A stretch of 64,000 bases of DNA, from positions 34,728 through 98,727 of the forward strand of contig CACCFT010000002.1 in NCBI GenBank assembly GCA_902545405.1, in the 5' to 3' direction. Source of the DNA: an uncultured Pelagibacteraceae bacterium (lineage in GTDB: Bacteria > Pseudomonadota > Alphaproteobacteria > Pelagibacterales > Pelagibacteraceae). Under the pieces are notes generated by a model that was given only the letters and a program-made list of their open reading frames with translations, ran no database searches and had not been told where the DNA came from. Both the position numbers and the translations under genes were made by a program. Positions 26,740-35,804 of the stretch are shown in pieces; position 1 is the first letter of the stretch, and the number at the start of each line of letters is the position of its first letter.

Positions 26740-26865
26740 ATTATAAAGCAAAATTTTAATACAGATCTTAACAAACAATTATCAGATATATCAAATATGG
26801 TAATTAATACTGCTGTGGATAATTAGCTAAGTGACGACATTACCCTAATTTCTATAGGCAATTAG
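26740..26865 (+). pseudogene. Decayed C-terminal fragment of a third Amt-linked PP2C domain
   Basis: Directly after the stop of the second Amt fusion, in another frame, the sequence reads IIKQNFNTDLNKQLSDIS, then about ten more residues, an in-frame stop (26824), and LSDDITLISIGN with a final stop. This aligns residue by residue with the end of the first fusion (IIEKNFNKDIKKQLNEIT ... LSDDLTLISIGK). There is no upstream domain. It is a remnant left by loss of a third copy or by recombination between tandem copies. It is closer to copy 1 than to copy 2 although it lies beside copy 2. Confidence 0.85.
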
Positions 26866-26937
26866 GAATTTAAGTAAAATAAACCCGCGATCAAATATCA
26901 TATATAATAAGCATTTCTAAGAAATTATATTTCTAAT

Positions 26938-28179
26938 GTGGATGAAAAAAATCAAAAAATAGGAATTATTGGTGCAGGCATTCAAGGTGTTTGCAACGCT
27001 TTATTTTTGCAAAAAAAAGGTTTTCAGGTAACACTTTTTGACAGAGAAGAGCCTGGTAGTGCAGCATCATATGGAAATGCTGGTCACTTTTCTCCTTATG
27101 CGTCCGTTCCTTTAAACAGACCAGATGTAATAGCAGACGTTCCTTCAATGTTAATTAGTTCAAGAGGACCTCTAGCTTTAAAATGGAACTATGTACCGAA
27201 AATGATTCCTTGGTTTGCAAGATTTATTTTAAATTGCAGGGAAGAAAAAATGATGCACACAGCTAAAAATATGCATCAAATTTTAGATCAATCATTACCA
27301 GCTTTTGACGAATTATTTGATGAAATTAATCTGGATGGGTTAGTTGAAAATAATGGAATTCTTTATGTTTGGACTGATCAAAATATGAAGAGTAGAGAAC
27401 TAGAAATTAGAATTAGAGATCAATTGGGAGTAAAACAACAGTTAGTTAATAAAAAAGAAATTCATGATTTAGAGCCAAACTTAAAACCATTTTATCATGG
27501 TGGTGTATTTTATGATTATGCAAGGCATGCAAGGAATCCGAGAAAAATTTTAATAAAGTTGTTTGAAAATTTTGTAAATAAAGGTGGAAAATTTTTAAAA
27601 TTAAATATTCAAGATATAGATTTTGATGAAGAAAAACCTGTATTGAGAACAGAAACGCAAAGATTTATTTTTGATAGACTTGTAATTGCATGTGGAGCAT
27701 TTTCAAAAAGATTAACTGATAAATTACATGAAAATATTCCTTTAGATACAGAAAGAGGATACCATGTTCACTTCAAAGATTATGATCATTTAATTTCAAG
27801 ACCAATTGTTTATGCAAATAGAGGTTTTGGAATGACTCCAATGGAACAGGGTTTACGTGTTGTTGGTACAGTAGAATTTGGAGGTTTAGAAAACTCCCCA
27901 TCTAAGTCTAGAATAAAAAACTTGATATTAAACGCAAAAGATATGCTAGATGGTTTACCAGAGCATAAAGATGAGTGGCTTGGATTTAGACCCACATTAC
28001 CAGATTTTCTCCCAGTTCTAGGTCCTTCAAAAAACTATAAAAATGTTTTTTATTCTTTTGGTCATCATCATTTAGGTTGGACGCTTGGTGCAATATCAGG
28101 AAAAATCATATCTAAAATGATTTCAGGTGAGAATACTAACTTAGATCTGCAACCATACAGTTCAATAAGGTTTAGTTAA
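26938..28179 (+). CDS. DadA-like FAD-dependent D-amino-acid dehydrogenase
   Basis: 413 residues from a GTG start; the overlapping ATG at 26936 is out of frame. The dinucleotide motif IGIIGAGIQGVCNALFLQKK at about 7-26 binds FAD. The C-terminal GFRPTLPDFLPVLGPS and FSFGHHHLGWTLG-type region match the DAO/DadA family. Such enzymes deaminate D-amino acids (or D-hydroxyproline) to 2-oxo acids using the respiratory chain. No epimerase or racemase is adjacent; an EamA transporter and a D-2-hydroxyacid dehydrogenase follow on the same strand. Substrate cannot be read from the sequence. Confidence 0.85.
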   Translation: MDEKNQKIGIIGAGIQGVCNALFLQKKGFQVTLFDREEPGSAASYGNAGHFSPYASVPLNRPDVIADVPSMLISSRGPLALKWNYVPKMIPWFARFILNCREEKMMHTAKNMHQILDQSLPAFDELFDEINLDGLVENNGILYVWTDQNMKSRELEIRIRDQLGVKQQLVNKKEIHDLEPNLKPFYHGGVFYDYARHARNPRKILIKLFENFVNKGGKFLKLNIQDIDFDEEKPVLRTETQRFIFDRLVIACGAFSKRLTDKLHENIPLDTERGYHVHFKDYDHLISRPIVYANRGFGMTPMEQGLRVVGTVEFGGLENSPSKSRIKNLILNAKDMLDGLPEHKDEWLGFRPTLPDFLPVLGPSKNYKNVFYSFGHHHLGWTLGAISGKIISKMISGENTNLDLQPYSSIRFS

Positions 28180-28206
28180 AAGTAATCTTTTATAGTACTC
28201 TATTTA

Positions 28207-29112
28207 ATGCTTGAAAATAAAAGTAATATCATAATTGCATCTATTTTGCTTTTTCTAGCAGCCCTGTTTTGGTCAGGAAATTTTATTGTTGGAAAGATAG
28301 CAGGTTTAAATGAAATACCTCCAATATCATTAAATATATTAAGGTGGTCACTGGCGTTTCTAATTTTACTACCTTTCACTTACAAAGAGATGCTTGAAAA
28401 AAAAGAATTAATTTTTAAAAACATTTATCTTTTATGTTTTTTAGGGATAACAGCAGTCAGTATTTTTAATTCGGCTCTTTTTTATTCTTTAAAAACTACA
28501 CAAGTAATTACGGGTGTACTTATGATCTCAACTGTTCCAGTTATGATTATTTTATTTTCAATTATTTTAAAAATAGAAAAAACAAATACCTTTCAAGTTT
28601 TGGGAGTAATATTTTCTTTACTAGGTGTATTATTTATAATTTCAAAAGCAGATTTTGAAGTCTTTAAAAATTTAGCTTTTGAAAAAGGAGATTTATTTGC
28701 ATTATTTGCAATGATATCTTGGTCACTTTATTCTGCTCTTTTAAAGAAAAAAAATTATGGATTATCTCCAATAACTTTACTTCAAGTTGTTATTGGTTTT
28801 GGTGTAATATTTCTTATTCCAATGTATGCAATAGATTATATTTACATTGGTAATCGAATTATAATTAATACAAATTTTATTCTTGTTTTATCTTATGTGG
28901 TTTTGTTACCTGGAATAATTTCTTTTTTTTTCTGGATAAAAGGTGTTGCTTTAATAGGCGCTAATAGAGCAGGAATTTATTTACATTTAATGCCAATTCT
29001 TGCAGCAATTCTTGCAATGATAATATTTGATGAAGTATTACTATTTTATCATTATATCGGTGGAATATTTATTATTTCAGGGATATTACTTTCAAACAAA
29101 AAAAATGCTTAA
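28207..29112 (+). CDS. EamA-family (DMT) transporter
   Basis: 301 residues with ten predicted membrane helices arranged as two EamA repeats (about 10-145 and 160-298). Motifs such as AALFWSGNFIVGKIAG at the start and AGIYLHLMPILAAILAMIIFDE in the second repeat are typical. Family members export amino acids, purines or other metabolites. It lies 27 bases after the DadA-like gene and overlaps the next dehydrogenase by 8 bases, so the three genes are probably one operon handling a common compound. Direction and substrate are unknown. Confidence 0.9.
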   Translation: MLENKSNIIIASILLFLAALFWSGNFIVGKIAGLNEIPPISLNILRWSLAFLILLPFTYKEMLEKKELIFKNIYLLCFLGITAVSIFNSALFYSLKTTQVITGVLMISTVPVMIILFSIILKIEKTNTFQVLGVIFSLLGVLFIISKADFEVFKNLAFEKGDLFALFAMISWSLYSALLKKKNYGLSPITLLQVVIGFGVIFLIPMYAIDYIYIGNRIIINTNFILVLSYVVLLPGIISFFFWIKGVALIGANRAGIYLHLMPILAAILAMIIFDEVLLFYHYIGGIFIISGILLSNKKNA

Positions 29113-30055
29113 AGTAGCTATACTCGACGATTATCAAAATATTGCAAAAGATTTTATTGATCTTAAAAAATTATCTTCAAAATATGAATTTCAGGTATTC
29201 AATGAGCCATTTGAAAACGAGGATGATGTAATTGAAAAATTAAAAGAATTTGAAGTACTTTTTATAATGAGAGAAAGAACAAAAATAACTAAAAAACTTA
29301 TAGAGAGTTTAAAAAAATTAAAATTAATTGCTACTAGTGGAATGAGAAACAAATCTATAGATTTAGATGCTGCTAAGAAAAATAAAATTTTGGTTACTGG
29401 TACTGAAATCAATAGTAATCCAACACCAGAGTTAACCTGGGCACTAATTTTAGGGCTTGCTAGAAATTTTAAAACAGAAATAGATAATATGTATCAAGGT
29501 TATTGGCAGTCGACAATTGGAGTTGAGCTTAAAGGTAAGATCTTAGGTTTACTTGGATTGGGGAGAGTAGGTTCTGAAGTTGCTAAAATTGGTAAAGCTT
29601 TTGGTATGCAAATTATGGCTTGGAGTGAAAATTTAAACTTAGATAAATGCAAAGAGCTTGATGTTTTGCCATGTAACAAAGACGATTTAATTCAAAATTC
29701 AGACTTTTTATCAATTCATGTTCAAGGAGGAGATAGATATAGAAATTGTATTACTATTAAAGAATTTGAGAAAATGAAAAAAACTTCCTATTTAATTAAT
29801 ACTTCAAGGGGTGAGATAGTTAATGAAGATGATCTAATCATAGCATTATCAACAAATATTATAGCTGGCGCAGGTATAGATGTTTATGAAAAAGAACCTT
29901 TGCCAGAAAGTCACAAACTTAGATTCGTACAAAACGCTCTTCTACTTCCTCATATTGGATATGTTACCACTGAAAACTATGAAACTTTCTACACTCAAAT
30001 GATAGAGAATCTTGAAAGTTTTATATCTGGTAAACCAAAAAGGATAATAGAGTAA
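29105..30055 (+). CDS. D-isomer-specific 2-hydroxyacid dehydrogenase
   Basis: 316 residues from ATG 29105; a longer in-frame reading exists but its first 26 residues only mirror the end of the EamA gene. The NAD-binding motif LGLLGLGRVGSEVA is at about 146-159. The catalytic Arg (NTSRGEI), Glu (DVYEKEPL) and His (LLPHIGYVT) are all present. It belongs to the SerA/GyaR-type family reducing 2-oxo acids or oxidising D-2-hydroxy acids. It follows a DadA-like enzyme whose product would be a 2-oxo acid, which makes a functional link plausible. Confidence 0.88.
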   Translation: MLKVAILDDYQNIAKDFIDLKKLSSKYEFQVFNEPFENEDDVIEKLKEFEVLFIMRERTKITKKLIESLKKLKLIATSGMRNKSIDLDAAKKNKILVTGTEINSNPTPELTWALILGLARNFKTEIDNMYQGYWQSTIGVELKGKILGLLGLGRVGSEVAKIGKAFGMQIMAWSENLNLDKCKELDVLPCNKDDLIQNSDFLSIHVQGGDRYRNCITIKEFEKMKKTSYLINTSRGEIVNEDDLIIALSTNIIAGAGIDVYEKEPLPESHKLRFVQNALLLPHIGYVTTENYETFYTQMIENLESFISGKPKRIIE

Positions 30056-30101
30056 ATAGAATTAAGACAATTTTTACAGATATAAATTTTAATTTTTTGT
30101 G

Positions 30102-30107
30102 TATAAT
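30102..30107 (+). promoter_or_regulatory. Possible -10 box of the aceE promoter
   Basis: TATAAT stands 7 bases before the ATG of the pyruvate dehydrogenase gene, which lacks a visible ribosome-binding site. This would give a leaderless or nearly leaderless mRNA. No convincing -35 box lies at 16-18 bases upstream. Confidence 0.3.
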
Positions 30108-30114
30108 TATTTAG

Positions 30115-32769
30115 ATGAGCAAAGAATTTAAAGCTAATCAAAACCAAAAACTAGATAATCAAGAATTAAATGATTGGTTAGATTCTCTAGATGCAGTGGT
30201 TGAAAATCATGGTAGGGAAGGTGCTAAACTTATTTTAGAAAAACTTGAAAAAAGAGCAAGGGATTTAAGAGTATTATATTCACCTATTCCATATTCGCCA
30301 TATAGAAATACGATATCTCAATTTGATCAAGGAATTTATCCTGGAGATTTAGCTATCGAAGAAAAAATAACAGCAATTTTAAGATGGAATGCTTTAACCA
30401 TGGTGATGAAAGCTAATAAAAATTATGGTGGTCTTGGAGGACATATAGCAAGTTACGCATCTTTTGCTGAAGTATTTGAAACTGGATTTAATCATTTTTT
30501 TAAAGGTGGTGACGAAGCAGATTTAATTTTTTATCAATCACAGTGTACAACAGGGATATATGCTAGATCTTTTTTAGAGGGAAGATTAACAAAAAATCAT
30601 CTAGAGCATTATAGACAAGAATTAAATGAGCAAGGACTATCATCATATTGCCATCCATATTTAATGAGAGATTACTGGACATTTACCACATCGTCGATGG
30701 GAATAGGTTTAGTTAATGCAATTTACCAAGCTCGTTTCATGAAATATTTAGAAAATAGAAACTTATTAAAAACTAATAAAAGAGTTTGGGGTTTATTTGG
30801 AGATGGTGAAATGGATGAACCTGAAAGTTTGGCTGGATTATCTATCGCCTCAAGAGAAAAATTAGATAATTTAACTTTTATTATAAATTGCAATCTTCAA
30901 AGATTAGATGGACCTGTAAGAGGCAATGGACAAATAATTCAAGAACTTGAGACAATCTTTAAAGCTAATGGATGGAATGTTATAAAAGTTCTTTGGGGAT
31001 CTGAATGGGATAAGATTTTTCAACAAGATAAAGATCACTTGTTATTGAAACGTTTTGCTAAAACTGTAGACGGAAAATATCAAACTTTAGGGGCAAGAGA
31101 TGGTGAGTATAACCTTAAAAATTTTTTTGCAGAGGATCCAGAAGTTTTAAAATTGGTTTCTTCACTTAGTAAAGATGAAATTGATAAATTAAAAAGAGGA
31201 GGTCATGATTTTAAAAAACTTTATGCTGCCTTTAATGCTGCTGTTAAAACTAAGGGTAAACCTACAGTTATTTTAGCTAAAACAAAAAAAGGTTATGGAA
31301 TGGGTAAAGCGGGAGAGTCAAAAATGACTAATCACCAGCAAAAAGAATTAAACCTTGATGCATTAAAAGAGTTTAGAGATCGTTTCCAATTAGATATTCC
31401 AGATAATAAATTAGAAAATATGGAGTTTTATAAACCAGATGAAAATTCTGAGGAAATAAAATATTTAAAAAAAAGAAGGGAAGCTTTAGGAGGATCTTTA
31501 CCTAAAAGAAGTTTTAAAGAAGTTGAATTATTAACTCCAAAAATTGAAAAACATTCAAACTTTTTATTTGAAGAAAGTGACAGAGAATATTCAACAACGA
31601 CTGGACTGGTAAGATCTTTAGGAAACATAATGAGAGATAAAGAGTTTGGAAAAAGAGTTGTCCCAATAGTTGCTGATGAAGCTAGGACTTTTGGTATGGC
31701 TAATTTATTTTCACAAATTGGAATATATTCACCAGAAGGTCAGTTATATGAACCTGAGGATGCGACTTCAATTTTAAAATATCAAGAGTCTAAAACAGGG
31801 CAATTATTAGAAGAAGGAATAAATGAAGCTGGCGCAATATCTTCATGGCTAGCAGCAGCTACTTCTTATAGCAATCATAATTTTCCAATGATGCCGTTTT
31901 ATATTTTTTATTCAATGTTTGGCTTTCAAAGAATTGGAGACTTGATTTGGGCGGCAGCTGATCAAATGCCAAGAGGATTTTTAATTGGTGCTACAGCTGG
32001 GAGAACAACTTTAGCTGGAGAAGGATTACAGCATCAAGATGGTCAAAGTCATATAATCGCTTCGACATTTCCTAATTTAAAATCTTACGATCCTTGTTTT
32101 GCAAGCGAGCTAGCAATTATTTTTGACCAGGGAATGAAAAGAATGATGACTGAATGCAGAGATGAATTTTATTATATTACTGTTAATAATGAAAAGTACT
32201 CTCATCCAAAAATTGATATAAAAAATAAAGATGGAATAATTAAAGGTGGTTATCTTTTTGAAGATAATTCTAATGATAAAATTAACATAAATTTATTAGG
32301 ATCTGGACCAATTTTTAGAGAATGTATTGAAGCTTCTAAAATACTTAAAGATGAATATGGAATTGGCACAAGATTATACAGCATAACAAGTTATTCAGAG
32401 CTAGAAAAAAATGCTAAATCAGTTTTAAGACAAAACACATTGTCTCCTGCAAATAAAAAACAAAATTATTTGCAGCAGCTAATTTCTAATGACGACCCTA
32501 TAATTGCTACATCAGATTATGTAAGAGCATATTCACAATTAATCTCTAGCCACATAAATAATAAGTTTCTAGCTATGGGTACAGATGGATTTGGAAGAAG
32601 TGATACACGAAAAAATTTAAGAGATTTTTTTGAGGTAGATAGCAAACATATAGTTATTAGTTCTTTGTATACACTTTATGAAGATAAGAAAGTCCCATTA
32701 CAAACATTAGAAAAAGCGATTAGTAAATATAGTCTCAATAATAACAAAAATAATCCTTGGGAAATATAG
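30115..32769 (+). CDS. aceE: Pyruvate dehydrogenase E1 component, homodimeric (AceE type)
   Basis: 884 residues, normal for AceE. The thiamine diphosphate motif GDGEMDEPESLAGL...INCNLQ is present, followed by RLDGPVRGNGQIIQELE. The middle region VPIVADEARTFGMANLF and AGRTTLAGEGLQHQDGQSH are family hallmarks. It decarboxylates pyruvate and transfers the acetyl group to lipoyl-E2 in the pyruvate dehydrogenase complex. No E2 or E3 gene follows; the next gene is an HDAC-like enzyme 15 bases downstream. Many alphaproteobacteria use the two-subunit PdhA/PdhB form instead, so the single-chain type is notable here. Confidence 0.95.
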   Translation: MSKEFKANQNQKLDNQELNDWLDSLDAVVENHGREGAKLILEKLEKRARDLRVLYSPIPYSPYRNTISQFDQGIYPGDLAIEEKITAILRWNALTMVMKANKNYGGLGGHIASYASFAEVFETGFNHFFKGGDEADLIFYQSQCTTGIYARSFLEGRLTKNHLEHYRQELNEQGLSSYCHPYLMRDYWTFTTSSMGIGLVNAIYQARFMKYLENRNLLKTNKRVWGLFGDGEMDEPESLAGLSIASREKLDNLTFIINCNLQRLDGPVRGNGQIIQELETIFKANGWNVIKVLWGSEWDKIFQQDKDHLLLKRFAKTVDGKYQTLGARDGEYNLKNFFAEDPEVLKLVSSLSKDEIDKLKRGGHDFKKLYAAFNAAVKTKGKPTVILAKTKKGYGMGKAGESKMTNHQQKELNLDALKEFRDRFQLDIPDNKLENMEFYKPDENSEEIKYLKKRREALGGSLPKRSFKEVELLTPKIEKHSNFLFEESDREYSTTTGLVRSLGNIMRDKEFGKRVVPIVADEARTFGMANLFSQIGIYSPEGQLYEPEDATSILKYQESKTGQLLEEGINEAGAISSWLAAATSYSNHNFPMMPFYIFYSMFGFQRIGDLIWAAADQMPRGFLIGATAGRTTLAGEGLQHQDGQSHIIASTFPNLKSYDPCFASELAIIFDQGMKRMMTECRDEFYYITVNNEKYSHPKIDIKNKDGIIKGGYLFEDNSNDKININLLGSGPIFRECIEASKILKDEYGIGTRLYSITSYSELEKNAKSVLRQNTLSPANKKQNYLQQLISNDDPIIATSDYVRAYSQLISSHINNKFLAMGTDGFGRSDTRKNLRDFFEVDSKHIVISSLYTLYEDKKVPLQTLEKAISKYSLNNNKNNPWEI

Positions 32770-32784
32770 TCTCTACTAATTTTT

Positions 32785-33678
32785 ATGGAATTACCTGTCG
32801 TCAATCATAAAGATTATGAAGCTCAATTAAATGATGACAATAAATTTCCAATAAAAAAATTTGGAGAGTTAGCTAAAGCATTAATCAGAAATAAAATAGT
32901 TAAAAATTTCTTTATTCCTGAGCCATGCTCAGTAGAAACTTTAAAAGAGGCACATACAGAAGACTATATAAATAAAATAAAAAATAAAACTTTAGATAAA
33001 AATGAGATTAGAAAAATTGGTTTTCCTTTAGTTGACAGCGTAGTTAGAAGGTCTTTTATTGCAACTGGAGGCACAGTGCTTGCTACAAAGCTAGCTTTAA
33101 ACTACGGCATAGCTTGTAATACTGCAGGAGGCAGCCATCATGCAACATCTAATGAAGGAGCTGGTTTTTGTGTTTTTAACGATGTTGCGGTAGCAGCTAA
33201 ATATTTAACTACAAGAGGTCTGGCAAACAGAATTTTAATTATTGATTTAGATGTTCATCAGGGTAACGGCAACTCTGAAATATTTAAAAATGATAATCAA
33301 GTTTTTACATTCAGTATGCATTCGAAAGTTAATTACCCAGCAAAAAAATCAGTAAGTGATCTTGATATTGAATTAGAGGAAAATTTAGAAGATAGAGAAT
33401 ATATTGATATTTTAAAAAATAACTTAAAATATTTGAATGAAGAAGAGTTTGATTTTGTTTTCTATATTGCTGGGGTTGATATTCACTATAATGACAGGTT
33501 GGGTAAACTAAAAATTTCTGATAATGGTATATTTGAGAGAGACGAAATAGTAATTGATAATTTCTTCTCAAATAAAATTCCTATTTGTGGGGTATTAGGA
33601 GGTGGATACAACGAAGATTTTAACAAACTAGTAGAATTACATTCTAGTTTACATAAAACATGTGCTAAATTTCTATGA
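32785..33678 (+). CDS. Histone deacetylase-family (AcuC-like) deacetylase
   Basis: 297 residues. Zinc and catalytic residues are visible: GGSHHATSNEGAGFCVFND (His pair), IIDLDVHQGNG (Asp and His), and an Asp in AGVDIHYNDRLG. Family members remove acetyl groups from lysines or small amines such as acetylpolyamines, or act in acetoin use (AcuC). It starts 15 bases after aceE and overlaps msrB by four bases (ATGA). A link to acetyl-CoA metabolism is suggested by position, not shown. Confidence 0.87.
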   Translation: MELPVVNHKDYEAQLNDDNKFPIKKFGELAKALIRNKIVKNFFIPEPCSVETLKEAHTEDYINKIKNKTLDKNEIRKIGFPLVDSVVRRSFIATGGTVLATKLALNYGIACNTAGGSHHATSNEGAGFCVFNDVAVAAKYLTTRGLANRILIIDLDVHQGNGNSEIFKNDNQVFTFSMHSKVNYPAKKSVSDLDIELEENLEDREYIDILKNNLKYLNEEEFDFVFYIAGVDIHYNDRLGKLKISDNGIFERDEIVIDNFFSNKIPICGVLGGGYNEDFNKLVELHSSLHKTCAKFL

Positions 33679-34049
33679 TGAAAAAAAATCTAAATTTGAC
33701 TCAGGAACAAGAAAATATTTTATTCAATGAAGCAACTGAACCGCCAAGTTCAAGTGAATTAAACAATGAAAAAAGAGAGGGCTCATATCACTGTGCTAAC
33801 TGTGATACTGAATTATTTAAATCATCAACAAAATATGAAAGTGGTTCAGGGTGGCCATCTTTTTACAAATCTCTTCCAGATGTATTTGAAACCAAAACAG
33901 ACCACCATATTGGTTACGCAAGGACAGAGTATCATTGTAAAAAATGTGGTGGACATCATGGACATATATTTGATGATGGCCCAGAACCTACTGGAAAAAG
34001 ATTCTGCAACAATGGAATTTGCTTAGTCTTTAAGCCTAAAAAAATATAG
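33675..34049 (+). CDS. msrB: Peptide-methionine (R)-S-oxide reductase MsrB
   Basis: 124 residues. The structural zinc cysteines are in YHCANCDTEL and YHCKKCGGHHGHIF; GSGWPSFY and the catalytic Cys in KRFCNNGICLVF are as expected. A resolving Cys may be the one five residues later in GICL. It repairs the R form of methionine sulfoxide in proteins, with thioredoxin or a similar reductant. It overlaps the deacetylase stop (ATGA), so the two are translationally coupled. No signal peptide, so it is cytoplasmic. Confidence 0.95.
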   Translation: MMKKNLNLTQEQENILFNEATEPPSSSELNNEKREGSYHCANCDTELFKSSTKYESGSGWPSFYKSLPDVFETKTDHHIGYARTEYHCKKCGGHHGHIFDDGPEPTGKRFCNNGICLVFKPKKI

Positions 34050-34081
34050 TAAAAAAAATCTTTATAAAAATCTAAATCGTA

Positions 34082-34087
34082 TATAAT
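34082..34087 (+). promoter_or_regulatory. Possible -10 box before the inverse-autotransporter gene
   Basis: TATAAT lies 6 bases before the ATG at 34094. A TTTATA at 34061 would be a weak -35 at a short 15-base spacing. A transcript starting here would be leaderless. Confidence 0.25.
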
Positions 34088-34093
34088 AAAGTC

Positions 34094-34921
34094 ATGAGAT
34101 ATTTGATATTTTTAGCTCTAAGTTACTCAATTTTAACTACTAATGCTTTTTCAAAGTCAGTATCCGAATATATTTCCAATTTAATTCCTGGTGAGGGAGA
34201 TACAGAAGTAAGTATCGATTTAAGAGAAAATTATTCTCCAGATTACAGTATCTTGTTAGTTAGAGAATTAGACAGAAATGAAAATAGCAATTATTTTACT
34301 CAAATGTCTTTGTTTAATACTGAGAAAAATAACGATGACAGAATTACTGCAAATTTTGGTTTAGGAAAAAGATTTCTTAGCGATGATAAATTTACACTTA
34401 CGGGATTAAATATATTTTTAGATTATGATAATGAAGGAAATGCTAGATCAAGCCTTGGTTTGGAAATGAGAAATGCTGTATTAGAATTTGCATTTAATAA
34501 TTATTTTGGTTTAGATGACGCAGATGGAGAAACAGTTTTAGATGGATACGATTTAAGATTGGCATCACAAATACCATATCTACATTGGGCAGATATATTC
34601 TTAAACTCTTACTCTTGGGATGGAGTTAAAAGAAATGATGTTGAAGGATTGATATTTGGATCAGAGATGAATTTATCCCCAAACTTTCAATTTGAACTCG
34701 CTTATGATGATAAAGATAGAGCCGGCCTCGAGGACGAATATTATGTTAAATTAATTTTTGTTCATCCACCTAAAGAAGGTCCATCAGCAAGTGATGGATT
34801 TAGCTCAAGTATCTGGAGAGAAAATAAAGATATGACTGGAGAATTGTTAACCAAAGTGAAGAGAGATAATAAAATTTTTGTCGAATTTTCAGGTAATGCA
34901 ACTATTTCGAGGACGGATTAA
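34094..34921 (+). CDS. Inverse-autotransporter (intimin-type) beta-barrel protein without passenger
   Basis: 275 residues with a signal peptide (about 1-19, ending AFS). The sequence resembles the intimin/invasin barrel (IAT_beta): FTLTGLNIFLDYD, then LDGYDLRLASQIPYLHWAD, and near the end LLTKVKRDNKIFVEFSG, which matches the plug/linker strand that follows the barrel in intimins. No Ig-like passenger domains follow. It overlaps the next secreted-protein gene by one base (TAATG), so that protein may act as a separate partner. Outer-membrane location is predicted by family. The family call is based on recognised motifs without a profile search. Confidence 0.7.
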   Translation: MRYLIFLALSYSILTTNAFSKSVSEYISNLIPGEGDTEVSIDLRENYSPDYSILLVRELDRNENSNYFTQMSLFNTEKNNDDRITANFGLGKRFLSDDKFTLTGLNIFLDYDNEGNARSSLGLEMRNAVLEFAFNNYFGLDDADGETVLDGYDLRLASQIPYLHWADIFLNSYSWDGVKRNDVEGLIFGSEMNLSPNFQFELAYDDKDRAGLEDEYYVKLIFVHPPKEGPSASDGFSSSIWRENKDMTGELLTKVKRDNKIFVEFSGNATISRTD

Positions 34922-35799
34922 TGAAAAGATTATTTAGTAACTTAATTATTTTAACTATTCTAATTTTAAACTGCAATATTGCTTATGCTGCGCACGGAGG
35001 AAACCATGCAGCAAAGGGTAATGCAGATGTATACAAAGTTACAATGAGAAAAGTTGAGCTATGTGAAGGTTACACAGTTGTAGATTTTGATGACGTAGGT
35101 ACAGATGCTGCATGTAAAAATGCTGTTACCATAGGCTCTGGAGACTTAGTAGTTGATATTGCATCTGTAAGCGCAGGATCAGCAGCAGCAAGTTACGGAA
35201 ATCCAGCGTTACTACCTTTAGGTTCAACTTATACTCATATGAGAGTTACTGTAGACAAAAAATTTATAATTAGATCTGAAAGTGCAATTGATACAGGTGG
35301 AGAAGATGATACAGATAATTGCATTACTGTTGCAACCACTGATGCACAATACGAAAATGATGAGGCAACAGACAAGTATACCCATAAAGTAGCAATAGCT
35401 GAAGGTGGAACAAAGGCAGCTATGAATTTATATATAACAAATGGTAGACAGGCTGGTGAAGCTGGAGCTACATATACTCAATGTGAAACAGCTAATTGTG
35501 CCAAGAAAGATAATACTTGGAGTTGGAATTATGCAAATGTTGCTTCGGATTTAACCTCTGCTATAGCAATGAGCACAGCACGATCATCCGTAACTACAGA
35601 CGATATTCAATTTGTTTATGCATTAGCAAAGCCGTACACGGTAACTAATTCACCTCCTACTATTGATATATCTTTTGCAACAAGAAGTGCTCTAGGGGTT
35701 CAAGAAGTTTGTGATGCAGGTAGTGCTTGTAATGGTCAAGCGGATACACATTGTTCATTTTATCCAGAAGAACCAATAGTTACAATTACAATAAAATAA
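34921..35799 (+). CDS. Secreted protein coupled to the inverse-autotransporter barrel, unknown function
   Basis: 292 residues with a signal peptide (about 1-24, ending AYA) followed by a His/Gly/Asn start (AHGGNHAAKGN). The body is rich in Ala, Thr, Val and Asp, with several cysteines (CEGY, CKNA, NCIT, QCETANCAK, CDAGSACNG, HCSF) that probably form disulfides, and looks all-beta. It ends in alternating EPIVTITIK. A GAGG site sits inside the end of the barrel gene and the ATG overlaps its stop, so translation is coupled. I recognise no family. A surface protein exported through or anchored by the barrel is a reasonable guess only. Confidence 0.75.
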   Translation: MKRLFSNLIILTILILNCNIAYAAHGGNHAAKGNADVYKVTMRKVELCEGYTVVDFDDVGTDAACKNAVTIGSGDLVVDIASVSAGSAAASYGNPALLPLGSTYTHMRVTVDKKFIIRSESAIDTGGEDDTDNCITVATTDAQYENDEATDKYTHKVAIAEGGTKAAMNLYITNGRQAGEAGATYTQCETANCAKKDNTWSWNYANVASDLTSAIAMSTARSSVTTDDIQFVYALAKPYTVTNSPPTIDISFATRSALGVQEVCDAGSACNGQADTHCSFYPEEPIVTITIK

Positions 35800-35804
35800 A
35801 TTTA

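Noticed and set aside
29027..29104. Longer N-terminus for the 2-hydroxyacid dehydrogenase
   Set aside because: The extra 26 residues overlap the EamA gene and do not fit the family; the ATG at 29105 gives the normal start.
33766..34026. 86-codon frame inside msrB
   Set aside because: It overlaps a well-supported gene in another frame, has no recognisable domain and no start signal.
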